Below the pieces are notes generated by a model. It searched no databases and was not told the DNA's origin. It was given only the letters and a program-made list of their open reading frames with translations. This document shows positions 21,386 to 33,423 of a DNA stretch of 64,000 bases, in pieces. Location: the NCBI RefSeq assembly GCF_000237925.1, contig NC_031496.1, positions 29,368,539 to 29,432,538 of the forward strand, written 5' to 3'. The position numbers were made by a program, and so were the translations under genes. This DNA comes from Schistosoma mansoni. Its lineage: Eukaryota; Platyhelminthes; Trematoda; Strigeidida; Schistosomatidae. Each line of letters begins with the position of its first letter. Position 1 is the first letter of the stretch.

Positions 21386-21845
21386 TTATGGTCTAGGAGT
21401 AGGTTGGAAGAAAACAAGGGGCGGCCAGACCAAAACGTGGCATAAATCCATGAAGTCATTGATAATTGGACTGAGCCATGCTGGTAAGTGTAGACTACCT
21501 GGTTGGGACTCGCGAGATGATAGCAATCGTTGGTTAGAGACCTTGAATGACATGGCTCAAAATCGTTTGCAATGGCGAAGGTGCATCCACTGTTTGTGTT
21601 CTTCCAAATTCCAATCTTCTGAATTCTTCATGTCCCTATCTTTTTTCTCTTTCCAAATTTATTTCATTGGATTATATTCCTTCAATAACATCTTCAAACC
21701 CTAATCTTTCACATAATGCTTATACTCTTACTAATTCTACCACTATGAGATTTGAATGGACAACTGCATCTCTGTGTTAATGTGGTATGGCAACTCGAAC
21801 TGATGTACGTACTTACGAAGTTCTACGTTGTGACTGACTGACTTA
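21386..21845 (+). mobile_element. RTE-type LINE 3' end, young copy
   Basis: Encodes the C-terminal end of an endonuclease/reverse-transcriptase polyprotein: VGWKKTRGGQTKTWHKSMKS, then WLETLNDMAQNRLQWRRCIH. A 3' UTR follows, ending in GAAGTTCTACGTTGTGACTGACTGACT. The WKK..GGQ..TW and QWRR signatures are typical of schistosome RTE-clade (SR2-like) elements. The copy is strongly 5'-truncated, as LINE inserts usually are. It is almost identical to 39,750-40,206. Confidence 0.75.
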
Positions 21846-21849
21846 TCAG

Positions 21850-22955
21850 TTATTTTATGTGGTTTAAATTGTGAAAGTATTTTTTGGATCCCGTATTGAA
21901 CACATCAATTCAGAGTAGTAGTCACGCCTTGGAAGAAAAAAATCAAACTAACGTTTTAAATAAGTTTTTAGAGAAGAGGATCAACTTAGCATTAGATACT
22001 TTTGAATTTATACAAGGTTATTGGTTTAGTTTTATGCTATCGGTTTGTAATAATAGCTATTTTGAAATCTTGATCTACTTCTTCCTGCTTCATTCACTAT
22101 AAAGAACTGTGTAATCTATCCGAGTTCATATGTCTGACTGTTTAGGGATTCTTTACATTTATTCTTCAATAATACTTTTTCTGAAGTGTATATGTGTATG
22201 TAATTGTTCATGCGTGAATCAAACTGTTGAATGATACCAATATTATCAGTAATGATAATGATAATAATAACATGAATACGTTTCAGTTTGTCCGTTTCTC
22301 TCTATCCCCTACCACTATCTCTCTCTCTCTCCGTTGTCCCAAATTACGTTTTGCAATCTTTGCAATTGAAAAACCATACATGTTTATACTGTATATCTAG
22401 GGTTAGATAGTATAAAAATGATTAATTAGATAATCTCTTTGAATTATTTCGTCACAGATTTGGTTCCAGTTATTTTTGTACAAAATATAGAGGGAGATCA
22501 GATATCTATTAGTAATGGCTAAATCATACTTGGCTTTCAGTTAGTTCCGAATTCCAACCATACACCTACATCACGTACTCCAGTTTTATGGCAACTAGGT
22601 ACTGCCACCAGTCCTCATGGTGGTTTCTAGCCGCGAGTTGGTAAACCTGTATTTGATTTTAAAAAATATAGTCAGTTTTTGATTAATAGGCTGTTAAAAG
22701 TAATTCAATAATCACGTTCTCTATTTGGAGGTGAGGGCAGGGTTAGCAAGTATTTCTGATGATTTTTCAGTTTCGGATGAAGTTATTTATTCGCCCTATT
22801 AGTAAAAGGGTGTTGTATAGGCTATTTGCATCGTAAAGCTATATACATGCATATTTGTATATAACAGTTCAGTGCGAAAACAAACGAACAAAAACTTATT
22901 TAAGAATTTAGACTAGTTAGTAAATCATGTATAGTTTATTTGTGGAACATATCAT
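21850..22955. other. AT-rich stretch, one exon-like patch rejected
   Basis: No supported gene. A coding-like patch near 22,537-22,640 is discussed among the rejected items. A CT-rich microsatellite lies near 22,300-22,332. Confidence 0.4.
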
Positions 22956-22960
22956 TCTAG

Positions 22961-23180
22961 CTTAGGGATGAATTAGTAAGACTTCATCAATTGAGATGGC
23001 TGGGACACGTGTTACGTATGCCCAACCACCGACTGCCCCGATGTGTGATGTTCTGTGGTGTAGGAGTAGGTTGGAAGAAAGCTGGGGGCGGCCAGACCAA
23101 AACGTGGCACAAATCCATGAAGTCACTGACAATTGGACTGAGCCATGTTGGTAGGTGTAGACTACCCGGTTGGAATCCGC
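22961..23180 (+). mobile_element. RTE-type LINE fragment
   Basis: Encodes the RWLGHVLRMPNHRLPRC segment and VGWKKAGGGQTKTWHKSMKS, the same RTE C-terminal region as at 39,673 onward. It breaks off near GGTTGGAATCCGCG, where a family B scrap begins. Confidence 0.7.
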
Positions 23181-23250
23181 GTTTTGAGAAACCTCACATG
23201 TTAGGACGGAACGGACTTCCAGTGCTTCCAAGTTTTCAATGGTTGTTGTC
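23181..23250 (+). mobile_element. Family B HHR/3' scrap joined to the RTE fragment
   Basis: TAGGACGGAACGGACTTCC, CAGTGCTTCCAAG and TTTTCAATGGTTGTTG match the second half of the family B HHR and its 3' flank. It fuses directly to the RTE sequence, making a chimeric repeat. Confidence 0.55.
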
Positions 23251-23901
23251 CCATGGGAGTTGACTAGACATGTTACTACGTATCATCATGATCGTGCTAA
23301 GATCCCAAATACAGTTATTGGGGTAAATATAAACAGAGTCGTTTCACACCGAGACTGTGAGAGGGAAAATTCTAAAATACCAAGATAATAACTAAAGATC
23401 ATAGAGCTAACGAACATTTCTAATTGATCTCGTTGTAATGAAACTGTTGAACTAAGTTTGATAGTTTTAAATCGTCTTATCATTCCACATATATGACATT
23501 CAAATAAACATAAACTAAATTCCATAACTAGAGCCGAATTTTAAAATTACATCCACTGTGTTTCACTATTGTTACCATAGATATTAACTAGTATTTATGT
23601 TCAACCACATCCGATGTTCATGAATAGCCTATTCTGTTTTTAACAAAATGAAAAAAAGGGTTCTATTACCATATTCCTTTTTCTCCACTTACTTCTCCAT
23701 CCTACTTTTTTTCGACCAAAAACATTGATAATCATAAATTCCTTCATTTTCCTCTCTCACTATTTATTATTATTTTGTAATGGAACACGTGGAAATGGAA
23801 CCATAATCAATATGTTCCATATCATCTTGTATATAATGGTCTATAGTGGTTTTCAACATGTATGTATGCATTTGATTGTATGATGACAAATAATTTATCA
23901 G

Positions 23902-25490
23902 GAGGGGGTTTTGTGGAGATTTTAGTAATTTTATATAGTTCAGATCATGAGTCAACTGAAGCTAGACCACCATGGAAAACCTGGAAGCACTGGACGGTGG
24001 CTTATCGGTTAAGTGCTCTGGCGCGAGACACGTAGGTCCTCGGTTTGAATCTTGCGAGTGCGGGATTGTGGACGCGCACTGCTGAGGAGTCCCACAATAG
24101 GACGATATATATATATATATATATATATAACTCGTTACGATGTATCGATGTATTTTTATTGCTCCCTCCTCTTCCCGTATATTTGTAGAAATATCGACTA
24201 ATTATCCAGTGTTCATTATGATGTAACTGTAAATATTATTGATGCTTAAATGAAAGCAAACTGTCTACTTAATCATTCATCTTCGTCTTCATATATTTGC
24301 CCGGTTGTTGGGGATGCTAGATTCCCAGAATTCACTTACTTTTGTAATTTCATTTTGGAAATTCGGATTTCTCATTGTCGCACCAAAAGCGCTCATTTTC
24401 ACACTCATATTGTATTTTACTCTTGTCAGGACGTTAAATGTCATTGGTTCGTTCCGTCTTTTAATATGCTATTTTGTGACATTTCCCAAGGACATTTTAT
24501 TCTGTATATATACGCTTGAGTTGTGTGCTTGTTGTTGTTCGTGTTTTTGTCTGCTTGTGGAATGTACTTCCCCTCAACTGAACCTGGACTTCTCACCTGA
24601 GTTGGTGGGGCTGGGACATATTGAAATAGTTTAGTTGTCTTGTCGTTGTATCGCTGATCTTTCGTTCCGTTTTCCGATCTCGTAATCTCTTCAAACACTT
24701 AGCACTGATCCTACGTTGTAGCTAACCGACTGGTTGACTTCCTTTTGAATTCAACGTCTAGTCTTTACGCTGCGTTCTTTTGTTCTTGCTTTATTTAACT
24801 TCTATTTTCGATTTAGTCCACCCAGTACTCACAGACACACATGTACACACTCTTTTAGATGTTGATAGTACTAACTACAAATAGCGAATGTAATCCTTTT
24901 TTTTCTCAGTGTACGAATCCGTCTGTTTGGGAATGAATGTAAAGTTATTCCCTTTATTTTCCAACTGACTAATTATCCTATTTAGACAAATTTTCATATA
25001 TTTCGATTCACCTGTCTTTTTTCTTTCTATTCATGTATATCTAAAATATTTTTGCCTCAGTTCATTCTTATCACGTCGGTCTATCCACATCAATCTATAA
25101 GAAAAAAATATGACATACATGTAAAGTGAATTTTCTCTTGTAGAGGATTTTGTCAAGTTACTTTTTGCTTACTACTAATGCTAATACTACTTAATTCTCC
25201 GATTTTTTTGTTTCTTCGGCTACTTCACATCTTATTTTAATAAAGTAGGTAGTTTTACGTGCGAATATTGATTATGCTCAAATGACATTCCCTTTTTTTT
25301 AACTCATAAGATGTTCTCTTTTTTGTTTAATTACTAATATGTTGTGATTTAGAACAATGCATATAATAGGACGAAACAGCCGTCCAGTGCTTCGAGGTTT
25401 TCCGTGGTTGTCTAACTTCAATTGACTCATGATCTCAACTCTATAAAATTACTGAAATCTCCACAAAACTCCCTTCTAATATTGTTTTCG
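23902..25490 (+). mobile_element. Family B HHR SINE split by a 1.26-kb insertion
   Basis: The left part (23,902-24,105) has the inverted 3' end, a switch near 23,995 into the tRNA-like head (B box GGTTTGAATC) and the HHR up to stem II. The right part (25,365-25,490) resumes at stem II and gives GAAAC, GTC, CAGTGC and the long 3' end CTCCACAAAACTCCCTTCT. The ten bases AATAGGACGA occur at both edges of the gap (24,096-24,105 and 25,365-25,374), so a later insert with its own duplication split the SINE. Confidence 0.8.
24106..25364. mobile_element. Unidentified 1,259-bp insertion inside a family B HHR
   Basis: Bounded by the 10-bp duplication AATAGGACGA. It opens with a (TA)n run (about 24,105-24,129) and ends CAATGCATAT. 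Inside, 24,300-24,740 is less AT-rich, with a TATA-like TGTATATATACGC near 24,500 and, near 24,705, GATCCTACGTTGTAGCTAAC, similar to RTE 3' ends. Open frames (24,250-24,519; 24,305-24,634; 24,441-24,698 minus) have no recognised domain. The element class is undecided. Confidence 0.6.
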
Positions 25491-25494
25491 ATTA

Positions 25495-25780
25495 TATTAT
25501 CATTAGGCTTCCTTCTGATATTCGGTAATATTTTAATACATATCTGAATGTATTAAACCAATCAAGACAATTTATGATAACAGTGGAATAGATTCCATAA
25601 GTAAACATGATAAGTAAAAAGTATAAATTGATAGTTTGATGACATGTGTACTAATTGTGATAAGAACAATAAAGACTTGAAGTAAGTCAATGACTTGAGA
25701 AAATATTCGTTAAAAATTATTAAAATTACGTAATAAGAAGTGTTCAAATCATTAGATAGTAAAGCGTATAAATTCACTCG
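25495..25780 (-). mobile_element. Penelope-like element 3' untranslated fragment
   Basis: Aligns on the minus strand with 57,670-57,965: shared AACCAATCAAG, AAGTAAAAAGTATAAATTGA, GACATGTGTACT and AAAATTACGTAATAAGAAGT. In that copy the sequence lies downstream of a GIY-YIG-like coding remnant. The 71-residue frame here is not a gene. Confidence 0.5.
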
Positions 25781-25782
25781 GT

Positions 25783-26010
25783 GTTGTTTACTTGAATCTT
25801 TCCATTGATGTTTAGGACTGGAATTGATCAGTTTCTTATTGGCGTATGTGCATACTGTGCATATTGCTTCGATTATTGCCTTAAGTCACAAGCATTATAA
25901 CCAGAGATGGAAAGCGGCCAGCGTTGGAATCCAAGACATGCGATTCTCCCTATTTAAGACTCGTCAGCTGGATGTACCAGAGTTGATGTTCACTCTGGAA
26001 CTCGAATATT
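25783..26010 (-). mobile_element. Family A (Sm-alpha-like) minus-strand copy
   Basis: Tail complement (TTGATGTTTAGGACTGGAA), HHR complement (ACTCGTCAGCTGGATGTACC) and the start of the tRNA head complement (GATGTTCACTCTGGAACTCG). The HHR has CTGACGA, but the GAAAC region is altered (CGATTCTCCC on the plus strand). Confidence 0.7.
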
Positions 26011-26374
26011 TGAAAAGTGCGGTAAAAGAAAATAAACGAACGAAGAGCATGGAAAAGAATAATAAAGAAAATCGTTTGTTAAGGCTGATTCGGCCAAAAA
26101 AGAGATAAGGGTGTTACCAATTTTTTATGAATACAAGGAATTAGTTTGTTAGTTCAAATCTCTATAGCTTCAGTGGTCTGCTTGAATGTCTGGGCTACCT
26201 GTTCTTACCATCAGTGTGACCACTATTCTAGATAACCTGACATCGTGTGAACTGCATTTAAATGTTGGGTGATTGGAGATAATCGGTGAGAAGCCCCTAG
26301 CGTGTGAGACTATGATAGGAAACAACCATAATCATGCTAGAGATACAATCCATATTAAATATCTTCTAAGTGTT

Positions 26375-26710
26375 ACATTGAGTGAGCAATGCTGAGGTTA
26401 GATTCAGAGTACTAGGTAAAGATGACAAAATTGTAAATGTGGTAGTAAATGTTCGTCGATTGAGTTGGTTGTCACATGCATTTCATACACAATTACCACC
26501 ACCTCCGTACGCGATATTTGCTAGTGTAGGAGTCGGTTTATCAAAAAGTTAGTCATGGCCAAACTAAGACATGACCTCAGTCCATGAAGTCATTGATCGT
26601 TATAATGAGCTGAGTTGTGTAAGAAGACACAGATGACTTCTTTAGACTCCATGCAATTATCGTAGTCAATGGATTTCAGACATTGGATGGTATGACTCAG
26701 AATCTACCCA
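26375..26710 (+). mobile_element. Decayed RTE-type LINE fragment
   Basis: Follows the RTE 3' coding region (AGAGTACTAGGTAAAGATG, then TGTAGGAGTCGGTTTATC and CCATGAAGTCATTGATC) with heavy substitution. An old copy. Confidence 0.5.
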
Positions 26711-26719
26711 CAAATTCAT

Positions 26720-27400
26720 TTTTCTCGGATCTTATTTTTTATGCTTAATCTGTTCTACTACTACCGATACAGTTACTGTCTCTACTTTGCTGATATTTGT
26801 TTCGGTAATTAATTCCCAGACTCATAATAAAAAATAAAACAAGCGAATTTTAGTACTGAAAACGAAGGATATGCTCATGTCGGTATATACATGTAAATCA
26901 TATTAAAACGTCTTAGGCGTTTATTCTGATATTAAAACTGACCTACTTAAGAGTCAATTCAATATACACTTCTTTTATTGTTATTATCATATCATATTAT
27001 CAAGGCAAATCCAATCCTATAGTACAATAAGTCTGTTGTAAAGTATACCCATTTTCTCATAATCTTATCCTGAATTACATATATTTTTGATACATTAGTA
27101 GTACATTGAATGGTAAGAAGGAGATTAGATTTACCAATTTGTATTCAATGTGTTACAATGATAAAATACTCTCAGTGTTGTTAAGTTTTAAAGGTTACTC
27201 TATTGTTTAAGAGAGACGGTAAGTGTGAGTCATCTTTCAAACAAAAAAAGATTGAATGAACTTTGAGTTTTCAGTTTAAATACAAATTTGACTTTGATTT
27301 CTATATTAGTTAGGATAACAATATTAAACTGAAAACTTTCGGGTATGTATAATGGTGGAATTGGTGTACTTTGATCATATTTATTATCAGCCTAAATAAA
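26720..27400. other. AT-rich stretch without recognised features
   Basis: Nothing supported. Confidence 0.4.
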
Positions 27401-27404
27401 TAGG

Positions 27405-27810
27405 ATTATCATTAAAATCGTGGATCGATTTAAGTTAGACCTCCATTAAAAACCTGGAAATATTGAACGGTCATTTCGTCCTCGTATGGGCTCCTTAACA
27501 GTGCTCATCCACGACCACACATGCGGGAATCGAACTCAGGACATTTGGTTTCAGGTGAGAACACCTAACCTCTAGACTACCGAGCCGGCATCCAACAGTA
27601 CTTATGTCTAATCCCGACCAATCCGTTACACTGCGCGACCATCTCCCATTGTCTTCGTTGGGTAATTGTCTCATAATCTCCATGAATGACTCCGCACGTC
27701 ATGGGAGGTTGGGTACACACTGTTGTAGACTGATTTGTGGTTAAACATTAACACCATTGGATGCCGGTTCAGTGGTCTAGAAGCGAAGTGTTTGCGCATG
27801 CGGGGTTACC
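27405..27810. mobile_element. Family B minus-strand copy followed by a plus-strand head
   Basis: 27,405-27,695 is a worn minus-strand copy: HHR complement GGGCTCCTTAACAG, B-box complement, leader. 27,729-27,810 is the start of a plus-strand copy (AACATTAACACCATTGGATG, then an A box) that stops before its B box. The head-to-head order resembles the foldbacks, but no target duplication is evident. Confidence 0.6.
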
Positions 27811-27814
27811 ATAT

Positions 27815-28490
27815 ACGATTATAATCATTACTTTTAAGTAAGATAATTTTATGAAATTCCATGGATACTACTATTTGAGCTGTGTGAGTCATTGATTTTT
27901 GCTTTTCACCTCTGATAAAGTGAATCATTGATATTTTGATGGGTTCTAGTGAAAGCATTTATGGGTTAACTCGTACTAATCAGATGTTGACATGATGAAA
28001 TTCTATGTAAATAGAAGAAACTTCAAATCATTTTACCATTTTCTAACCTATTCTCCAACTTTGTATACACAATAACAAAATAACAGTGAGTTATTTTTTC
28101 TTGTTCAAGATGATTATCAAATAAAAATGAATCAGATCCTACGTTGTAGAATAATCGCTTTAGTTTCTCTGTTTCTTTCGTTATTCAGAGCAATTATTTT
28201 CATGTTCAGTGAAATGTTGTGTCACATATGTTAATTTGATTATTACTTCTAAAGCTTTATCCTCTATGTATGTAAATGTGTACGTGTGTGTGTGTGCAAC
28301 CAAGTGTGGTCACTTTCTGTATTCGACTTGGTGAAAGTGAATGATTAACATCCACGTGTAATCCTTTTCATGTACCACTCAATATTTAGCATTAATTAAG
28401 ATTAACCAAATAATAATTATACTCAGGGGATAATTTTAATATCGCAGCAGTACACTTTGTTGTTATTGCTCAGCTAGTCTGTTAGTCGGT
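27815..28490. other. AT-rich stretch without recognised features
   Basis: Contains a short GT microsatellite (about 28,280-28,300); otherwise nothing supported. Confidence 0.4.
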
Positions 28491-28493
28491 CAG

Positions 28494-28935
28494 TAATATA
28501 CAGTGTAGAACCTCAGACTTATATGGATCGGTTCATGGTACCACACATTTTCAGTACAGCGTGATGAAGCTATCAAGAAATATTCCAGAATACTAAGATT
28601 AGTAACAGTATCAATAATAGAAGAAAACACTAGGCATAGACAATATGATTCGATAAGAAAAAATACATTCGTAAAATAAGAAGTTTAAGGTGAGTTTAAA
28701 ACTAAAGATCTACGTGAAGCTACAGAGTGAATATATTTGAGCCTTTATGATCGATTCTGAGTCATGTCATCCAACGTCTCGAGCTACTAACCTCTGTTAT
28801 CAGGTAGACCGCAACCAAGTAGTCTGTACTTACCTACACATCTCAATCTAACAGTCATTCACTTCATGGAATGGTACCATGTTTTGATTTCGCTGCCACC
28901 ATCTATTTCCCAACCTACTTCTGCACTGCAATTTT
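28494..28935 (-). mobile_element. RTE-type LINE 3' end, old minus-strand copy
   Basis: Read on the minus strand it follows the same 3' region as 39,750-40,206: the equivalents of the C-terminal coding part (CGATTCTGAGTCATGTCATC is the complement of the DMAQN segment), the 3' UTR and the TAGAACCTC end with diverged GTCAG units. A 41,945-42,395 copy aligns with it. Strongly diverged, hence old. Confidence 0.6.
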
Positions 28936-28959
28936 GGAAACTATTACTCTCTTTGATGT

Positions 28960-29420
28960 TTTAATGGATATATAAAAAAAACATTAAATTAATCAAAACA
29001 ATTTTTGGATCAATGATAAATAGTTAGGAAAGGTTACATTATTAATCGTAGTAAGTAAAAAGTACAAATTTATAGTAAGATGATTAACCGATTCATGATA
29101 ACATTGCCAAGACAACATGAAAAACTATTGTCCTTATTTGTTATGTCTCAACATTTTCTATTGGTCTTCATTTGTACAAGTGTGATAAGAAATGTGCGTA
29201 GGCATCAGCAGTACATATTGCTTAGTAACCTGTACTGTATCCCGGGAACATTATGGCATTTTTTTCTATATATACCTGAAGACGACTACATCGATGTAGA
29301 TGTTCACTAGTAATATATAACATCGAAATCTACACTAAAGAAGTAAATCAACTTACGCGACTAAACAATGAATATAACATAGTCCTTAAGCTAACTCACA
29401 AGAAATATCTACTCATGATA
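28960..29420. other. AT-rich stretch, possible old Penelope-like remnant
   Basis: Around 29,050-29,110, GTAAGTAAAAAGTACAAATT and the following bases weakly resemble the Penelope-like tail at 57,770-57,840. Too diverged for a firm call. The 76-residue frame at 29,080-29,310 is not supported as a gene. Confidence 0.3.
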
Positions 29421-29694
29421 TCGTTATAATTTATGGCCCTGTCAAATATCACGTGACAAAACCACCAGCAAGAATACCAATTTCTATGACCTTGTCCTTG
29501 AGCTAACCTATGACACGCCAACCATCACTGGTAGCTCTGAGCCAACTCTAAATCCTTATTGGTCTTCGATACAGTAGCTTCCCTCCTAGCCCTGCCCTTT
29601 GAGTCTAGAACACAATAATCAGCCTCCGCCATATGAATATCGTATTTCAGACACGTTGTGTTATATATACATAAATTTATAAACAAAATCGAGG

Positions 29695-29950
29695 GAAAGC
29701 TTCATTGCATTGTAACTGATGTGAGTTGGTTATGAAAACTCTATTGATTTATAACCTTAACTCATAACACTACCTTGACTCCTAATATGTGAACTTGACC
29801 TTTCAAGTTCACTGTAATGAATAATTGGACATGTAATGGTTAATTAATCATAATCCAAACTATTACTGCACTATAAATGTATTGGTTTTCACTGTTAAGG
29901 ATTTTATAACTGAACACTTTCATGATTGGTTAATAAGTATTAGTATACTT
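29695..29950 (+). repeat. Dispersed repeat D, copy 2
   Basis: Second copy of the repeat at 19,975-20,215, same orientation, perhaps 80-85% similar by eye. The preceding 230 bp (29,430-29,660) is less AT-rich (CCTCCTAGCCCTGCCCTTTG) and may belong to the same unknown element. Confidence 0.5.
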
Positions 29951-30249
29951 TTATTAATGAGGCTCATTGGTAGGGGGATGGGCATAGCAAATGTAACATC
30001 AACCAGCTAAATGAGTCTTGATCGACACGCCATGATAAAAAAATGTTTAAACCAGTGATCTTGGGTCCAGTGCCTTAATTCATAATTTTTGTTCCTGTAT
30101 AGAGAAATTATATCTAAGTCGGTTATCTATGAAGTGATCGCTTAGTGATCAAAAGAGTACTTGGAATTCCTTCAAAAGATCATAGGTTTGAACCCTATCC
30201 TTAGTTTGTTCTTAAAGTCGAATGATTTTTAGCCATAATGGTGAATATC

Positions 30250-31160
30250 TTTACAGATAGTTCTTTGGATTCAAATCTCGAGAGCTTTTAAGTTACTTTG
30301 AAAAATTCAGAAGCAATATCAAAGTGTATACATACATCTTACTCCTACCTGGTTTTTATCACTTTTCCCTGAAAGAAACTATTCACTTTCTCATATTATT
30401 CAAGTTTCAGCGTCCTAGCAACCAAATATTGATATGTTCTTACTTTGACCCTAATGAAGTGCAGTCTATCCGTTATTGTGTTCTAGATTTATTATTGTCA
30501 TTATCATTATTATCTATTTTCTTTACGGTGATCTATCTTATTTAGGTCAGATTGAGTGTTGAGTCGCTTATTAACCAATTAATGCTTATTTTGTTTCGCT
30601 TAAGTACATACTCATAAATCAATGTGAATCATACCACTAAATGAACTACTAATTTATAGTTAATGTACATATAATATGGATTAATTGCAAAGCTGGTTTT
30701 TTAAAAAAAAGCTTGAATCGAAGTGTTAATTAACGCTTTGTTATTCATTACTGTCTGTTAGCGGGAAATTAACCAGATTAAGACCCGTTATGTGCATGAT
30801 CGTGACGGCGCACGCTAATTGGCTAATTCTAAACCAATCAGCTTTGGTGGATTATTGGAGAAACATCTAGAAGCATCCTATGCATATACTATAAATATAT
30901 GAACGTTTTTCTAACGATTGATCGCTGTTCACCTACTATTGCTATTTTGGACACAATTTCGTTCCTGTTCAACGTGTTCTAATTTTTGGGGTCTTGTCTA
31001 GTGTCATTGTATAAGAATACTAAGCAATAGGAGTAGCTGGGTCGTTTATTAGCAAAACAAATTATAATACTGTCAGATTTTGATTATTTTTTTAATTATC
31101 TGTAATCAGACTAGCTTAGTGGTAATGTCATTGAGCTAAACATTGATCAATAGGCATTAA
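30250..31160. other. No gene; promoter-like patch of unknown origin
   Basis: Around 30,760-31,020 there is a less AT-rich block with CCAAT-like motifs (AACCAATCAGC) and a TATA-like ACTATAAATATATGAAC. Single-copy within the window. It could be a worn LTR or a real promoter; I cannot decide. A short A-box-like scrap (TAGCTTAGTGGTAATG) sits near 31,112. Confidence 0.3.
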
Positions 31161-31184
31161 AACTGAGTACATTCAAAGATGTGA

Positions 31185-31345
31185 ACATCTATTTCTCTTC
31201 ACTAGTAATCGGACTCAAGACACTGAACCCTTGTGGTAAGCACTTAACATTCAGACCATTGAGTCGGTATTTAGTGGTTTGTATTTTTAGTTTCAATCGA
31301 TCCGCGTTACTGCGTACTCGTCATCCATTGCTTTCGGTGTATATA
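31185..31345 (-). mobile_element. Decayed family B copy
   Basis: Weak but ordered match on the minus strand: B-box/A-box complement region (AACCCTTGTGG, AGACCATTGAGTCGG) and leader complement. Very old. Confidence 0.4.
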
Positions 31346-31399
31346 TGCATATATTACCCTACGGTCGTGAATGAATGAACGAATTCACATTACTGTGAC

Positions 31400-32860
31400 C
31401 AGAAAAAGAGGGTAAGGATTGGTGCTTATCTCGGCAGACCAATAAATACTTGGTTGAAATCGAAAACTAATTTCTTCTCCATGGGTGTCTGGAAAGACGG
31501 TGAAACTTTTCACGACTAAACCACGCAACACAGAGAACACAGCGCTTTCGAAATCCCTATTCTAATTTACAAGTATTCTCTATCGTATAATTTCTCTAAT
31601 GAACTAAACATCTGATACTATACAGTACTAATGATGTTAGACACTTGATCAGGGTTAAGATTTGTTATGCCTGTCCTTGAAAACCGCGTTTTCTCTCAAC
31701 TTCATCGTAATTATGCTTAAACTTCCATACTCTATAATCGTTTTACATATGCTAGCATGTAATTACATTAAGATGGAACAGAATGGCACCTAGAATGTAT
31801 AACTTGGTTGGATGAAATGATAGATATATCAATAATTGGATCCGTATCTACCAAACTGACATTTTAATCGAGGCACATTTTATTTACCATTTACTTCAGA
31901 CATCTGATGAATCCTATCCTTGGCTTCCAAACATACTCTAAAAGTAATAAGCATCAATGGTACAAATCTCGATTGCTCAAACTGAATCAGATGGAGCAAC
32001 GTTTAAATATGTGACTTAGTAATTGAAAGTCAAACAACTTCTAACCCCGTGATCCATTGCACCACTGTTTCTTTAGCTAACTAGTTAACGATGACTAGGA
32101 CTAATTCTTCTTATTGAATAGAATTTTATACCTCCCCCCCCTATAATTTAAACTTCTATTTTGGTGAAACACACTCACACACATGCACAAGCACAGATAT
32201 GATTCTTGAAAACGACTTAATTCTTTATTTTTTTTCTTTAAATATGCCATCCCTTTCCTTATATTCAATGTGTGTTGTTATATTAATTTGACAGATTTTT
32301 TCCCGCCTAAGAAAGTTACTTATATTTCTAAATTTTACCAATATTTAAATGTATCATCTTTATATTCCGTATAGATTTCTATGTGTGTATCCCTGTATAT
32401 ATTCAACTAGAGTCAATGTTATTGTATGAAGAGCTTAATCCAATCCAATGTTTATATGTGTATTTGTGTGTACTAGAGTGGTGTATCAGTTTGAGTCTTA
32501 AAATATCCGGAAATCTATTCATTTAGCTGGAGGGCATCTTTAACAATAGGTGTAGCCATTAGATTTCCAAATAAAGTCAGGAGGATTATTGTTATTATTA
32601 TTAAAAAAAAGAAAAAAAATTTCTCATGTTGAATAGAAATGATTAATGGTGCTTTTGTTGGGTACCAAACAGTTTAAACTGAAGAAATTATGGTTTACTA
32701 ATATGCTAAGATTTTAACTACAAACTATTATCTAGTCAGGAAGCCACTGGAAATAACGGAGATGCATCGTTTTAATCTGGAACTTCTCATCAGTTTATGG
32801 ATTTCATCAATCTAATTAAAACATTAGTTCACTAAATCACTGGTTTTAAACACTCTGGAT
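31400..32860. other. AT-rich stretch without recognised features
   Basis: Nothing supported in about 1.4 kb. Confidence 0.4.
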
Positions 32861-32867
32861 AACTGAG

Positions 32868-33205
32868 GGTGGGAAGAGTTCACTGTTTTTATCTCTCAAA
32901 ATGTTCTGAAATAGCCACAGATTTATTAGCATTTGTTAGCGGAGTCCAACACACTTCTGTCACATTTCTAGTGTTTTTATAGGAGACGATAAAAAACCGC
33001 TATCCACAGTTTCAATCGGGTATTGGATTTATAGTGGCTCCATCGAAGAGAGTTGAAAACTTTAATTACAATGGTATACATTAGCTTCAGTACCATAAAG
33101 GAGCAAATGTCGTACTAACTCATTTCGGTCATCAACGGCAATGAACTGTATATGGTTATGTTTGTCCACTGTTTTCTAGATTAGATCTTTAGGTCAAATG
33201 GCTTG
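32868..33205 (+). mobile_element. Decayed REP525 copy
   Basis: Ordered matches to the plus-oriented family: GTGGGAAGAGTTCACTG, TCTCAAAATGTTCTG, GCTTCAGTACCATAAAGGAG, CATCAACGGCAATGAACTG and GATTAGATCTTTAGGTCAAA. Much older than the other copies. Confidence 0.5.
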
Positions 33206-33423
33206 AAGAGTGAAGTCTCCTGAGAGAATTATTGGATTTAGTCTAGGCGTTTGAACAGTAGGTATCCCAACCTATACACAAAAATTTATGTGATACATTT
33301 TTTATAGTTTCCTATTTTGCTAGGAATTATATTCCATTAATAAATAACAATATAAGAGAGCGTTAATAAAGAAGTCTTTTTAATCTATTATACAATACAA
33401 AAATATATACCATTTTAACTTTG

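Noticed and set aside
22537-22711. Coding-like patch after a TTTCAG acceptor (VPNSNHTPTSRTPVLWQL...)
   Set aside because: The frame meets a stop before any good donor and no domain is recognisable; too weak to annotate as an exon.
24250-24634. Overlapping 89- and 109-residue frames in the 1.26-kb insert
   Set aside because: Hydrophobic sequence without conserved motifs, splice signals or start context; kept only as part of the insert.
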